Source: Saprospiraceae bacterium
Lineage (GTDB): Bacteria; Bacteroidota; Bacteroidia; Chitinophagales; Saprospiraceae
Length of the DNA stretch: 42,381 nt
NCBI GenBank assembly: GCA_027488135.1
Contig: JAIYCH010000043.1
Coordinates: 1 to 42,381 of the forward strand
Direction: 5' to 3'
This document shows positions 25,874-35,095 of this stretch, piece after piece. The first letter of the stretch is position 1. The number at the start of each line of letters is the position of its first letter. Position numbers and translations under genes: made by a program. The notes beneath the pieces were generated by a model. It was not told the DNA's origin. It saw only the letters and a list, made by a program, of their open reading frames with translations, and did not search any database.

Positions 25874-28800
25874 TTAGTATTGAATAATTAAGAAGGAAGA
25901 CTGTGGTTTTTCACCGTTACCAAAGTCAACCACAAAAAAGTAAGTTCCACCTGGCAAGGCCACTTCCGAATATTTTCCACCCCAATTATTCTGGTAAGGC
26001 CCCTGAGAACGGAAAACAATATCACCCCTTCTATTATAAATGGTCACTTTATTATCGGGAAATTTATCTCCAAACAAACATGGGATAGCAAAAACATCAT
26101 TTACCCCATCCCCGTTTGGTGTTATGATAGACGGTGCAATACATGATTTATCGTTACCAATTTCAATAATAATTTCTCCCGTGCTGCACCCACAATCCTT
26201 ATTACAAACCTGATAAACCAATAATTCATCCCCTTTAAAAATAGCATTAGGTTTATATTCCAATATACCCGATGAATTAATGATTGCTTCACCCCGGAAA
26301 GGTTTGTTCAACAAATTATACGTAAGCAGTTCGTCTTTTGCGGCCGTTATTGACAGTGGAGCTTTCAATAAGGTATTGAAATCCATTTTAAAAGTATCTC
26401 TCTTCAATGTTGGTGGATTCAATATTTTCACTAACACCGTATCTCTTGATTGTTGGCCGCAGACGCCTTCATCCACTTCCCATATAAAAGAATGACTTCC
26501 TCCGGTTAATCCGAAAACAGACGTAACGGGCGATTGGCTATCGGAGAAACGCGCGCCTGTGCTCAGTGATTTCCATTGGCCAACGCTTCCTTCATTGACT
26601 GGTTCGGCATCTAACTGAATTTTACCGTCAAACAAACAAACAGATTTATCAATACCCGCGAAAGGATTTTTTTGAGAGAAAACAATATCGACTTCATCTG
26701 ATGAAACGCCGCATTCACCTGAAACTGTCCAGATAAAAGTGTATTTATTACCTGGTTGCAAACCAGAAATCCCTGAATTACTTTTTTCAGGAGAAAGAAT
26801 TCTTACCCCTCTGGACGCCTGAAGTACGGACTGAGTCCATAATCCTTTTTCCTGACTAACCTCTTTTGCGTTTAAGGAAAAAGAAGTAGCGTCGCAAAGT
26901 TTTAGATCCAATCCTGCATACGATTCACTTTGAGGTTTAATATTGACGGTCAGCGTATCTTCTGAAAATTGAGTACAGGCCCCATTGGAAAGAGAATAAA
27001 TAAAAGAATAGCTTCCCCCTGGCCTAAGATTTTCCACGCTGGCAATAGGAGCATTTGCATTTTTAATATCAATGACCGAGTTATCGCTTGCTCTCCATAA
27101 CCTCCAGCTTCCCAAGCTAAAAGAGGTAGCTTGCGCTTTTAAATTAATGGCTGGTGCCGCACAAATGGCAAAATCATTTTCCACTAAAGCCCTTTCATTT
27201 GGTATAGAAGAAATGGTTACGGGAAGGGAAGTTGTTGATTCTGAAGAACATGAAGAACCTTTCTGTTTTACAGAAAAAATGACCGATTTACCTATAAATG
27301 GCGTTAAATTTTGAATAGTAGTCAACGATTGTTTGCCTGAATCAATAGGTACACCATCGGCATACCATACATAAGTGGCACCCACAATATAGTTTGCGGC
27401 CGGTATTTTTAAAGAAATATTGGTTTGTTTATCTGTACAGACATCCTTTACAGGTTCAAGCGCTGGCAATACCTCTGCAGGAAGCACGGTCACAGGAATA
27501 ATGACCGGATTGGTAGAACACCCATTTACGGTCATAACGACGGTGAAATTTCCCTGCCCATTACTTTGTTGAATCTGAGAGATTACGACCCCAGCATTGG
27601 TGGAGGTAAAATTATTTGGTCCTGTCCATTTATAGGTAGCCCCATCAAATTGACTTGCATTTAAACGAAGGGTTGAACCTGCACAAACCGGAGCATTAGA
27701 AGTAACCGAGAGCACAGGAAGCGGCTTTACCGATACTTTGGAAACCAGCGAGGTATCGGAATTACATCCATTATTTCGAATAAATACACTATAATCTCCT
27801 TCGTCAGAGAAAGAAATTTTATTTATTTCCAAAACGGGTAGTGTGGTTTCAACCATACGCCCATCAGGTAAACGCCAATGATAAGTGGTATTTCCCGAGC
27901 CAGAAAATGGAGATGTCCTTAAAACAAAGGAATTATTAAGACAAGCAGTAAGTCCCTGTTCCTGATTAAAAGGTGGTGCAGGCTTTGACGGTCTGTTTCC
28001 AAGATTAACCTGATAGCTTGCTGTTTTGGATTGACAATTATTCGCCGATAGAATGTATAACTGGTAGGTTCCGTTGGCAACAGTACCCAGTCCTGTTAGA
28101 TTTACCTGGTTATTTCTTCCGACAAAACCATTTGGCCCGGTCCAGAAATAAGAATAGGTACCATTATCTAAGGGCAGTAATTTAGGTTTTAACGATATCG
28201 TTGTATTACCCGCTGCACAGGGATCTCCTAGCAAATCGAAGGAGGTAATCAAGACAGATTGCTTGACAAAAAGTTCTGTCACCGCATCTCCCTGACAACC
28301 GGCATTGGTGGTAAATCGAACGGTATATTTGCCGCTTTGCGTTAATTCAACACTATCAATGACAATATTTGGCCCCGTCCGTTGAAAATTCAATGGGCCT
28401 GTCCACTGATACGTTCCGTTTTGCTGAGGGGAAGAAATAGATAATCTTACGGGAGTGCCGGCACAGACCTCCTGCGCTGGAAGAACGATCGCAGGTTTTA
28501 CAAAAGCATTGACTACCATAGGAATGAAATCTGAAAAAACATCAGGGCAAGACAAATAAGATACTTTTAACCGCCAATCGCCGGAAAGAGAGGTACTCGC
28601 ATTGGGAACGGACAATGTAGAGGATAATACTTTCACCTCCGAACGATCAGGTCGAATCCATGTATATTCACCAGGAAAAAAGGTACTTTGCAAAAACAAG
28701 GTATCTCCGGCGCAAACTGGACTGTTCGTAATAACGGAGGGCTTTGCGGGCACTTCAGATATAGCCACTTTTACCGAAGCTTCAGAAGATGTACATCCTG

Positions 28801-31594
28801 TTCTGGAAACGGTTAATTTATAATTTCCCGCATTTTTCAATGCAAGATTTGTTAAGGGAGCAGGTACCCGAAGAGTGGAACTATAGCCTTCCGGACCTGT
28901 CCATAAATAAGTTATTGCCTCCCCTTGCACGTTGGTACCCAGATTTAAGGTTCCACCAACACATAATTGTACAGAATCTTGTAATGGCTTTGCTACAGGT
29001 TGTGCATATACTTTTATATTTCTTGCGACAGATGGTTCTGAGAAACATCCGCTATTTTCAACCATCAGATAAAATGAAAGGGACGATTCCTGATTTTGGA
29101 CTATATTATAAAGAGGTAGTTCAGTTATGGCTTGTAAATTTCCCGTAGGATAAGTGCCTTTATACCAATGATATTTGATATTGGCACCTACAGGGTTTGC
29201 CCCCGAACGCATATTTATAACTGAACCTGTGCAATAAACTTGTGCTCCTTGAATGATAGCGCGTGTGGGCAAATCGGCAATAAATACATTGACTGTTCCA
29301 CTTGATTTACAGCCCATTGTACCTGTTACTTCGACCGTATAGTTTCCACTGTGTATGCCCCGGCTAAAAGGAATTTTAGGATTTTGTAAGGTTGAAGTGA
29401 ATCCATTTGGTCCTACCCATCTATATTGAAATGTGTTTCCAACCGCCTGAGAGGGTGGATTTGCAAAAAGAAAAAGAGTGTCCCCGCCACATATATTTAC
29501 TCTATAATCAGGCTTTGGCGTTTCCTTTTGCACTTTAACCACGGTATTGCAAGTATTTTTATTACCAGCCTGATCATATACCGTAAGAATCAACGGAACA
29601 TCTCCATTCGTTTGGTCACAAGTCAACCGACTGAAATTTAACTCTTTACGGGAAATTGGACAATTATCACTAAGACTTAAAATTACCTCGTCGGGAGTAA
29701 TGACAGGAAATAAAATATCTCCAGGGCTATATTTTTTTGTAACCTGCTGACATTGAATAATTGGAAATTGATCGTCAATGGTTACAATATTAAAGGTACA
29801 AGTGTCAGCATTCCCATTCGCATCACTGATAACATAAAAAACCTGGGAGATTCCCGGATTTAACTGCGCCACTGGGACTGGTTTATCCAGATCGAACAAA
29901 GTATTTGGATAAGTAGTAACTCCCCTAATATAAAAATAGGGGTTTATACGATTTACGCTTAATTCGGCCAGAAAAAAAGATTTATTATCAAATTTGGTAA
30001 AAACATCCACGTTATCACAGGGGCTAATCTGGCCTACGGTTTCGATTGAAAAGCTGACTTTTCCGTCAGCAAGCCAGTTTTTTGCTACCTGGGGAGCTAT
30101 TTTAAAGGAAATCCTTCTCCTAATATTACAACCTGCGGCATGAAAGGGAATAGAACCGATGAATTCATTTCTTTCTCCCCGAATATTTAATCTTACCGAT
30201 GGACTGGACATATTAAGTCTAAAATCAAAGGATATGGTCACACTGTCTTGCGTAGAAGTAGGTACATCGTTGAACGCGACAGTGAAAGGAAGGAGAACTT
30301 CACTAAAAATGGACAGGGCAAAGCTACTATCCAACGCATTTTTTTGTTGGTATAAAAAATTTTGATTACAATTATCTGTCGAAATAGTTGGTCTGGGTAA
30401 AGGAACCGGTGCTATGCACTCTCCCGTTGGCACTACCGCTGTTTTGTCTGCGCTACAACTAATTTCTGGAGCGTAAAAATCTTTTACAGAAATAAACCAA
30501 ACACAAGAAGTGGAATTTCCCTCACAATCTGTTATCAAATAGGTGATTTTATGAAAGCCCGCAGGTAATGTGATATTTTTTGCCGCTTCGTCTTCCCAAC
30601 GCAGCGTATTTCCCTCATTTATTTTATAAAACACCCTTCCCGATGGACAAAGTCCCGCGGTGAGAGGATATGGAAGAGATACTGTTGTGGCACAGGAACT
30701 ATTATAAACCTTAATTTCCCTGTCTGATGGGCATAAAACCCTTAACGAAGCTGTATTAGATACCGTTATTTTTTGGGTATAAACTGAGGACGAGGAACAA
30801 TTTCCATTGGCCGTCCATTTTCTGTAAATAATATAAGATGTTGCGCAATTATTGGATAAAGAACCAACGACACTGTCTTGATAGGATAAAGTAACCGACT
30901 CACAAAGATCTAATAAAACAGGTCTTCCCGTAGCGGATGGGTTTGTTGAAGAACCGCACGATATAGTAATGTCAGGCGCTTGTTTTAAAAACAACGAATT
31001 TTCAAGGGGGGCAATAAGTATGACTAATCGGTAGGTAGTTTGCCTGTTACATTTATCTAAGGCAGTCCAGGTACTTATTATTTTACTTGAGAAAGAGCAT
31101 AGAGAATCTTTTGTAATATCCTCATTATAAGTTACTGAGGCTAATTGACAAGATTCAAAAGAGACACTATTCCGATCGGGAACCACCTCGGAACAAGATA
31201 ATCTGAGCGTATCGGGAAAAGGAGAAACAATGGTCGGCGGGAGCAGATTTCTACGAATAAATAGGAAAACATTCTGCCCTGTTTGCCTGCCTTGCGCATT
31301 AAAATAGGTAAAAGTATGTCTGATCGTGTCCTCACAAGTCTTCATGTAAGGATAGCCATCAGGCAAAGGAACCACCGAAACGGAGCCACCGGCTTGCACC
31401 ACTGGCACCTTGTATTTAATACTTAGGTTATCCAGCCATGCCAAGTAAGTAGATTCTCCCACTGAACAATTGACCACTAAGGTATCTCCAAGGGCGGCTT
31501 TACTTTCAAAATTGAAAAGTAAAAAAAAGAGAAAAATCAAGGCAGGAATTCCTTTTACGGGGGAAGACCCGAACAATAAAATTGATCGGCTCAT
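25874..31594 (-). CDS. Giant Ig-like/HYR-repeat surface protein with gliding-motility-type (type B) T9SS C-terminal domain
   Basis: The 1906-residue secreted protein starts at the ATG at 31594 (a TTG two codons earlier is less likely). It has a signal peptide ending near FESKA. Residues about 90-700 contain HYR-like modules (GNADTCTFNIVTIDDQFPII, GNSTSCVWFISVKD). They are followed by about nine Ig/PKD-like repeats recognisable by YxWxGPNGF and GCxS (for example TYKWTGPNNFTST), then three AGxDxxLC-type repeats. Near the end is a cadherin-like segment (GILEYKPNAIFKGDELLVY). The last 90 residues (about 1817-1906) are the CHU_C/gliding-motility-associated sorting domain: PSIITPNGDGVNDVF, VTIYNRRGDIVF, LPGGTYFFVV. 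It is probably a cell-surface adhesin or motility-type filament exported by T9SS. Many Cys residues are spread over the repeats. It is the first gene of the operon. Confidence 0.93.
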   Translation of the reverse strand: MSRSILLFGSSPVKGIPALIFLFFLLFNFESKAALGDTLVVNCSVGESTYLAWLDNLSIKYKVPVVQAGGSVSVVPLPDGYPYMKTCEDTIRHTFTYFNAQGRQTGQNVFLFIRRNLLPPTIVSPFPDTLRLSCSEVVPDRNSVSFESCQLASVTYNEDITKDSLCSFSSKIISTWTALDKCNRQTTYRLVILIAPLENSLFLKQAPDITISCGSSTNPSATGRPVLLDLCESVTLSYQDSVVGSLSNNCATSYIIYRKWTANGNCSSSSVYTQKITVSNTASLRVLCPSDREIKVYNSSCATTVSLPYPLTAGLCPSGRVFYKINEGNTLRWEDEAAKNITLPAGFHKITYLITDCEGNSTSCVWFISVKDFYAPEISCSADKTAVVPTGECIAPVPLPRPTISTDNCNQNFLYQQKNALDSSFALSIFSEVLLPFTVAFNDVPTSTQDSVTISFDFRLNMSSPSVRLNIRGERNEFIGSIPFHAAGCNIRRRISFKIAPQVAKNWLADGKVSFSIETVGQISPCDNVDVFTKFDNKSFFLAELSVNRINPYFYIRGVTTYPNTLFDLDKPVPVAQLNPGISQVFYVISDANGNADTCTFNIVTIDDQFPIIQCQQVTKKYSPGDILFPVITPDEVILSLSDNCPISRKELNFSRLTCDQTNGDVPLILTVYDQAGNKNTCNTVVKVQKETPKPDYRVNICGGDTLFLFANPPSQAVGNTFQYRWVGPNGFTSTLQNPKIPFSRGIHSGNYTVEVTGTMGCKSSGTVNVFIADLPTRAIIQGAQVYCTGSVINMRSGANPVGANIKYHWYKGTYPTGNLQAITELPLYNIVQNQESSLSFYLMVENSGCFSEPSVARNIKVYAQPVAKPLQDSVQLCVGGTLNLGTNVQGEAITYLWTGPEGYSSTLRVPAPLTNLALKNAGNYKLTVSRTGCTSSEASVKVAISEVPAKPSVITNSPVCAGDTLFLQSTFFPGEYTWIRPDRSEVKVLSSTLSVPNASTSLSGDWRLKVSYLSCPDVFSDFIPMVVNAFVKPAIVLPAQEVCAGTPVRLSISSPQQNGTYQWTGPLNFQRTGPNIVIDSVELTQSGKYTVRFTTNAGCQGDAVTELFVKQSVLITSFDLLGDPCAAGNTTISLKPKLLPLDNGTYSYFWTGPNGFVGRNNQVNLTGLGTVANGTYQLYILSANNCQSKTASYQVNLGNRPSKPAPPFNQEQGLTACLNNSFVLRTSPFSGSGNTTYHWRLPDGRMVETTLPVLEINKISFSDEGDYSVFIRNNGCNSDTSLVSKVSVKPLPVLSVTSNAPVCAGSTLRLNASQFDGATYKWTGPNNFTSTNAGVVISQIQQSNGQGNFTVVMTVNGCSTNPVIIPVTVLPAEVLPALEPVKDVCTDKQTNISLKIPAANYIVGATYVWYADGVPIDSGKQSLTTIQNLTPFIGKSVIFSVKQKGSSCSSESTTSLPVTISSIPNERALVENDFAICAAPAINLKAQATSFSLGSWRLWRASDNSVIDIKNANAPIASVENLRPGGSYSFIYSLSNGACTQFSEDTLTVNIKPQSESYAGLDLKLCDATSFSLNAKEVSQEKGLWTQSVLQASRGVRILSPEKSNSGISGLQPGNKYTFIWTVSGECGVSSDEVDIVFSQKNPFAGIDKSVCLFDGKIQLDAEPVNEGSVGQWKSLSTGARFSDSQSPVTSVFGLTGGSHSFIWEVDEGVCGQQSRDTVLVKILNPPTLKRDTFKMDFNTLLKAPLSITAAKDELLTYNLLNKPFRGEAIINSSGILEYKPNAIFKGDELLVYQVCNKDCGCSTGEIIIEIGNDKSCIAPSIITPNGDGVNDVFAIPCLFGDKFPDNKVTIYNRRGDIVFRSQGPYQNNWGGKYSEVALPGGTYFFVVDFGNGEKPQSSFLIIQY

Positions 31595-31654
31595 GAGCAA
31601 ATAGGTTTTTGGAATGGTCTTAACGGAACCACTTGAAATTCAGAAAATCAAGTA

Positions 31655-31685
31655 CAAATTAACCTATTTTTTTCAACAATGCCAA
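31655..31685 (-). promoter_or_regulatory. Candidate promoter of the T9SS-substrate operon
   Basis: On the minus strand a TTG (31685-31683), a 20-nt spacer and TTAATTTG (31662-31655) approximate the Bacteroidota -33/-7 pattern with one mismatch (TT for TA). The leader to the ATG at 31594 would be about 50 nt. Confidence 0.3.
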
Positions 31686-31712
31686 TGAAAAAAAGACCTG
31701 ATTTGGAATCCT

Positions 31713-32693
31713 TCAAATAAAAAGTTCGTTGGGTACATCGCCGGCCACTTCGAGTCCTGCCATTTCTGCCCTGTCCTGGAACAAACATTTATCTCCTTGA
31801 AAGAAAGACACTTGTAAAATTCCTTGCAGGCTTTCATTCACTTTTCCTGTCATTTCTCCCTTTATGGGACTCTTCAATTCACCCGCTCCGGGCTCGTGTT
31901 TCGCCTGAATTTCTAAGCGATATACTTTATCGCTCAATGTAATGTGAATAGTTTCACCAACTATTTTTGTCTTTAATTTTGCGCCAGTATAGGTCGTAAA
32001 CCGATACAATTTTTCCTCAAAATACCACCCTCCTAGGAAACCATTAAAGTGACTTCCCAAAAAAGGAATCCTGGCAATGGACACCATTAATGAAGCTTTT
32101 TTATTTTCAGAAAAATGATTACTCTGCATCCATATCCACCAGGAAGGGAAAGATTTACCCCAATCTTTTTCTATATAACCCAATCCCTGGTCAAAAGAAA
32201 TCTCTTCTTCTCTGTCTGTTCGGTGTAACGCACCCGATAAATCGTGATGCATACTTAGGACACCGTGGTAGCATTCCATCATAGGAACGAAACTATATGG
32301 GCCCATGACTCCTGGGGAAAAAAAGGATCCAGGCCAGCCCACCCGGTTATGGAATCGGACATTTCCCTTTAAGATGGGTAAATTGAGGATTACCCCCTCA
32401 TTCCCAAAATGATTATCACCCAATGTCAGGGAAAAATCGTGTTCGCCTGGTTGAAATTCTGCTACTGGAAACTTGTAGTAGTAGCTTTTTTTTGCCGTAC
32501 CGTCTAAAACCTGAATAAAAGCATGATTTTCACCATTATCCCCTAAACTAATCCCCGGAATAATGGCATAAGCATGAGCGCGCGTTGAATCAATCATTTT
32601 TAAATACCAACCTTCAAAATAGGAAGTTGATTTACCCCACCCATGATACATTTCAGGTCGCCATAAAGCCCTTATTTTTTTTTGAATACTCAT
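31713..32693 (-). CDS. Tocopherol-cyclase-family protein
   Basis: The 326-residue protein without a signal peptide matches the tocopherol cyclase family by its paired signatures: STSYFEGWYLKMID at residues 22-35 and LGYIEKDWGKSFPSWWIWMQ at 171-190, with NHAFIQVLDG between them. The plant and cyanobacterial enzymes close the chromanol ring of vitamin E. Many bacteria that make no tocopherol carry homologues whose substrate is unknown, and nothing else here suggests tocopherol synthesis. The gene lies about 15 bp beyond the terminator of the polysaccharide deacetylase gene, so it probably has its own promoter, which I could not place. Confidence 0.85.
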   Translation of the reverse strand: MSIQKKIRALWRPEMYHGWGKSTSYFEGWYLKMIDSTRAHAYAIIPGISLGDNGENHAFIQVLDGTAKKSYYYKFPVAEFQPGEHDFSLTLGDNHFGNEGVILNLPILKGNVRFHNRVGWPGSFFSPGVMGPYSFVPMMECYHGVLSMHHDLSGALHRTDREEEISFDQGLGYIEKDWGKSFPSWWIWMQSNHFSENKKASLMVSIARIPFLGSHFNGFLGGWYFEEKLYRFTTYTGAKLKTKIVGETIHITLSDKVYRLEIQAKHEPGAGELKSPIKGEMTGKVNESLQGILQVSFFQGDKCLFQDRAEMAGLEVAGDVPNELFI

Positions 32694-32707
32694 ATTATAT
32701 CAGATTT

Positions 32708-32740
32708 AAAAAAAGCCGCTGGAAAATTCCGAACGGCTTT
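32708..32740 (-). terminator. Intrinsic terminator after the polysaccharide deacetylase gene
   Basis: On the minus strand AAAGCCG (32740-32734) pairs with CGGCTTT (32718-32712), with an inner GGAA/TTCC pairing, and runs into T7 (to 32708). It is 26 bp after the deacetylase stop and separates it from the tocopherol-cyclase-family gene. Confidence 0.75.
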
Positions 32741-32765
32741 AAATGCGTACTGCAATATAATTCTA

Positions 32766-33419
32766 TTATGCGTACATTGCTTTACTTGGGGTAATTTTAA
32801 ATTTTTCCTCCGCCAAGGTTTCAAAACGATAACCCAAATGATTGAAATATGATAAAATGGCGGGAAGGGCTTTTTCTAGCCTGGGAAAAGCTTTTAGGGT
32901 GTCATGAAAAACGATAATTGACCCACCCGTCGCATGATTAATAACATTTGACGTAACTTGATCTGCATCGATACTTTCATCGAAATCGCCACTCATTACA
33001 TCCCACATTATAATTTGATAATGACGTTGTAAAAATTGAGCTTGTTTTACCTTCAAATGTCCATAAGGTGGCCTGAATAATTCAGATTTCGCCCGGTTAG
33101 CCCCTTGTCTGACATCGTGGAAATAGGAAATATTTTCAGAACTCCACCCATTTAAATGAGTAAAAGAATGATTAGCCACACAATGGCCGGAAGATTTTAC
33201 CTTTTGGTAAACTTCAGGATTTGAATCTATTTGTTTTCCAACACAAAAAAAGGTAGCTTTCGCGTTAAATTGAGCTAGTTGATCTAGGACCCAAGGTGTG
33301 ATATTTTCGTTGGGCCCGTCATCGAAAGTAAGGTACAAAACCTTTTTTTGATTGGGGACCCGCCAAACATAGTTGGGAAATAGCCCTTGTATAAACTTGG
33401 GTGTTTTTACGAGATACAT
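32766..33419 (-). CDS. NodB-type polysaccharide deacetylase family protein
   Basis: The 217-residue protein is a compact NodB-homology (carbohydrate esterase 4) domain. Motif 1 is LTFDDGPN with Asp33/Asp34. Motif 2 is NHSFTH with metal ligands His84 and His88. Motif 3 is RPPYG (116-120), followed by IIMWDVMSGDFDE. The C-terminal motif is SIIVFHD with His172. All catalytic elements are present, so a metal-dependent deacetylase acting on an N-acetyl sugar polymer such as peptidoglycan or chitin-like glycan is likely. No clear signal peptide is seen. It diverges from gltX. Confidence 0.92.
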   Translation of the reverse strand: MYLVKTPKFIQGLFPNYVWRVPNQKKVLYLTFDDGPNENITPWVLDQLAQFNAKATFFCVGKQIDSNPEVYQKVKSSGHCVANHSFTHLNGWSSENISYFHDVRQGANRAKSELFRPPYGHLKVKQAQFLQRHYQIIMWDVMSGDFDESIDADQVTSNVINHATGGSIIVFHDTLKAFPRLEKALPAILSYFNHLGYRFETLAEEKFKITPSKAMYA

Positions 33420-33491
33420 AATATTTTGTTTTGTTCAGGGATAAAAAAAATGATTGTCGAAAATCATCTATATCATTAAACGTAAAACCTT

Positions 33492-33499
33492 TACTTTTG
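33492..33499 (+). promoter_or_regulatory. Candidate -7 box for gltX
   Basis: TACTTTTG is an exact TAnnTTTG match, 53 bp before the gltX ATG at 33553. No TTG at a suitable -33 distance is evident, so confidence is modest. Confidence 0.3.
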
Positions 33500-33552
33500 C
33501 TGCTCAAAATTTTATTTATTTTCCTGTTATTTTCATTTTTCCAAAATATACT

Positions 33553-35094
33553 ATGAAAAATTCATCTTTACGTTTTCGTTTTGCCCCAAGTCCGACGGGA
33601 GCGCTCCACATCGGAGGCATCAGGACGGCTTTATATAATTATTTACTGGCAAAAAAACTGGGAGGTACTTTTATCCTAAGAATAGAGGATACTGATCAGT
33701 CCAGGTACGTGGAAGGGGCTGAAAAATATATTATAGACTCTTTAAAATGGTGTGGAATAACACCAGCTGAAGGTCCTGGCTTTGGTGGTGATGTCGGACC
33801 TTACAGGCAATCGGAAAGAACAGCTATTTATGATGAATTCATCGACAGGCTCATTCTCTCCGGGCACGCATATTATGCCTTTGATACCTCAGAAGAACTT
33901 GAAAAGTACAGAGCAGAGGCAGAAAACACCAGCAGACCATTCAAATACGATTCTTTTACCCGGCTTCAACTAAATAATAGTTTGGCTTTACCCGCTGAAA
34001 CCGTAAAGGAATATTTAGAAAAGAATATGCCTTACACGGTCCGATTAAAAGTACCAGAGGATGAAAGCATTCATGTTCAGGATAAAATCAGAGGAGAAGT
34101 TATTTTTCATAGTCAGGAATTAGACGACAAAGTATTGAGAAAAGCGGACGGCCTTCCAACTTATCACCTGGCAAATGTCGTCGATGATCATTTAATGGGA
34201 ATCTCCCATGTAATTCGTGGTGAAGAATGGTTGCCCAGCACCGCGCATCACGTTTTATTATACAGAGCGTTTGGACTTGAGGATAGCATGCCCGAATTTG
34301 CCCACCTTCCTCTTATTTTAAAACCTACCGGCAACGGAAAACTTAGCAAAAGAGATGGGGTGAAACTAGGTATTCCCGTTTTCCCCATTTCTTGGGTGGG
34401 AGAAACAGAGGAATCTTCTTTTACCGGATTCCGTGAAGCAGGATTTCTTCCCGAAGCTATGCTCAATTTTCTGGCTTTTCTGGGTTGGAATCCAGGTACT
34501 GAGCAAGAAATTTTTACCATTGACCAATTAGTAGAAGCATTTGACATAGCACATATTGGTAAGGCCGGAGCGCGATTTGACTACGAAAAAGCAAAATGGT
34601 TTAACCAGCAATATATTATTCATTCCACTCCTAAAAATCTGGCGAATCTTTTACTCCCGCTTTTACCTGAAAAATATAAGCCTGTTCAACAAGACTACCT
34701 CATTTCCTTTTGTAGATTAATGCAGGAAAGGGTTGTTACATTAAATGATTTCTTTGAAAACGGATACTATTTCTTTGAACCCATTCATACTTTTGAAACA
34801 AAGAATATTGCAAAAAAATGGTCGCCTGCCTTAAAGCAAACCATCCAGCACCTTATAGAAAAATGGTCCTCTTGTTCCCCTTTCAATCAGGAACAAATAC
34901 AACTAACATTTGATGCATTTATGCTGGAAAACCAAATGAAACCAGGAGATATTTTACCTGTTTTTAGAATTGGTCTCGCAGGAACCATGAAAGGTCCTGC
35001 TGTTTTCGATCTGATCGAACTTTGGGGAATGCAGGAAGTTTCCGACAGAATGAATAAAGCTTTTGACCATTTTGACAAAACACTGCTAAGCTAA
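33553..35094 (+). CDS. gltX: Glutamyl-tRNA synthetase
   Basis: The 513-residue class I aminoacyl-tRNA synthetase charges tRNA-Glu. The N-terminus has FRFAPSPTGALHIGGIRTAL with the HIGH-equivalent HIGG at residues 19-22. The KMSKS-equivalent is KLSKR at 263-267 in GNGKLSKRDGVKLG. HVIRGEEWLPSTAHH is also seen, and the C-terminal anticodon-binding region follows LNFLAFLGWNPG. The frame is open further upstream, but the ATG at 33553 begins the conserved protein. It is followed 1 bp later by the cyclase-family gene. Confidence 0.97.
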   Translation: MKNSSLRFRFAPSPTGALHIGGIRTALYNYLLAKKLGGTFILRIEDTDQSRYVEGAEKYIIDSLKWCGITPAEGPGFGGDVGPYRQSERTAIYDEFIDRLILSGHAYYAFDTSEELEKYRAEAENTSRPFKYDSFTRLQLNNSLALPAETVKEYLEKNMPYTVRLKVPEDESIHVQDKIRGEVIFHSQELDDKVLRKADGLPTYHLANVVDDHLMGISHVIRGEEWLPSTAHHVLLYRAFGLEDSMPEFAHLPLILKPTGNGKLSKRDGVKLGIPVFPISWVGETEESSFTGFREAGFLPEAMLNFLAFLGWNPGTEQEIFTIDQLVEAFDIAHIGKAGARFDYEKAKWFNQQYIIHSTPKNLANLLLPLLPEKYKPVQQDYLISFCRLMQERVVTLNDFFENGYYFFEPIHTFETKNIAKKWSPALKQTIQHLIEKWSSCSPFNQEQIQLTFDAFMLENQMKPGDILPVFRIGLAGTMKGPAVFDLIELWGMQEVSDRMNKAFDHFDKTLLS

Positions 35095-35095
35095 A

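Noticed and set aside
28602-29148. Open plus-strand frames opposite the giant T9SS cargo
   Set aside because: The minus strand carries continuous Ig-like repeats ending in a sorting domain; the plus frames show no start context or family features.
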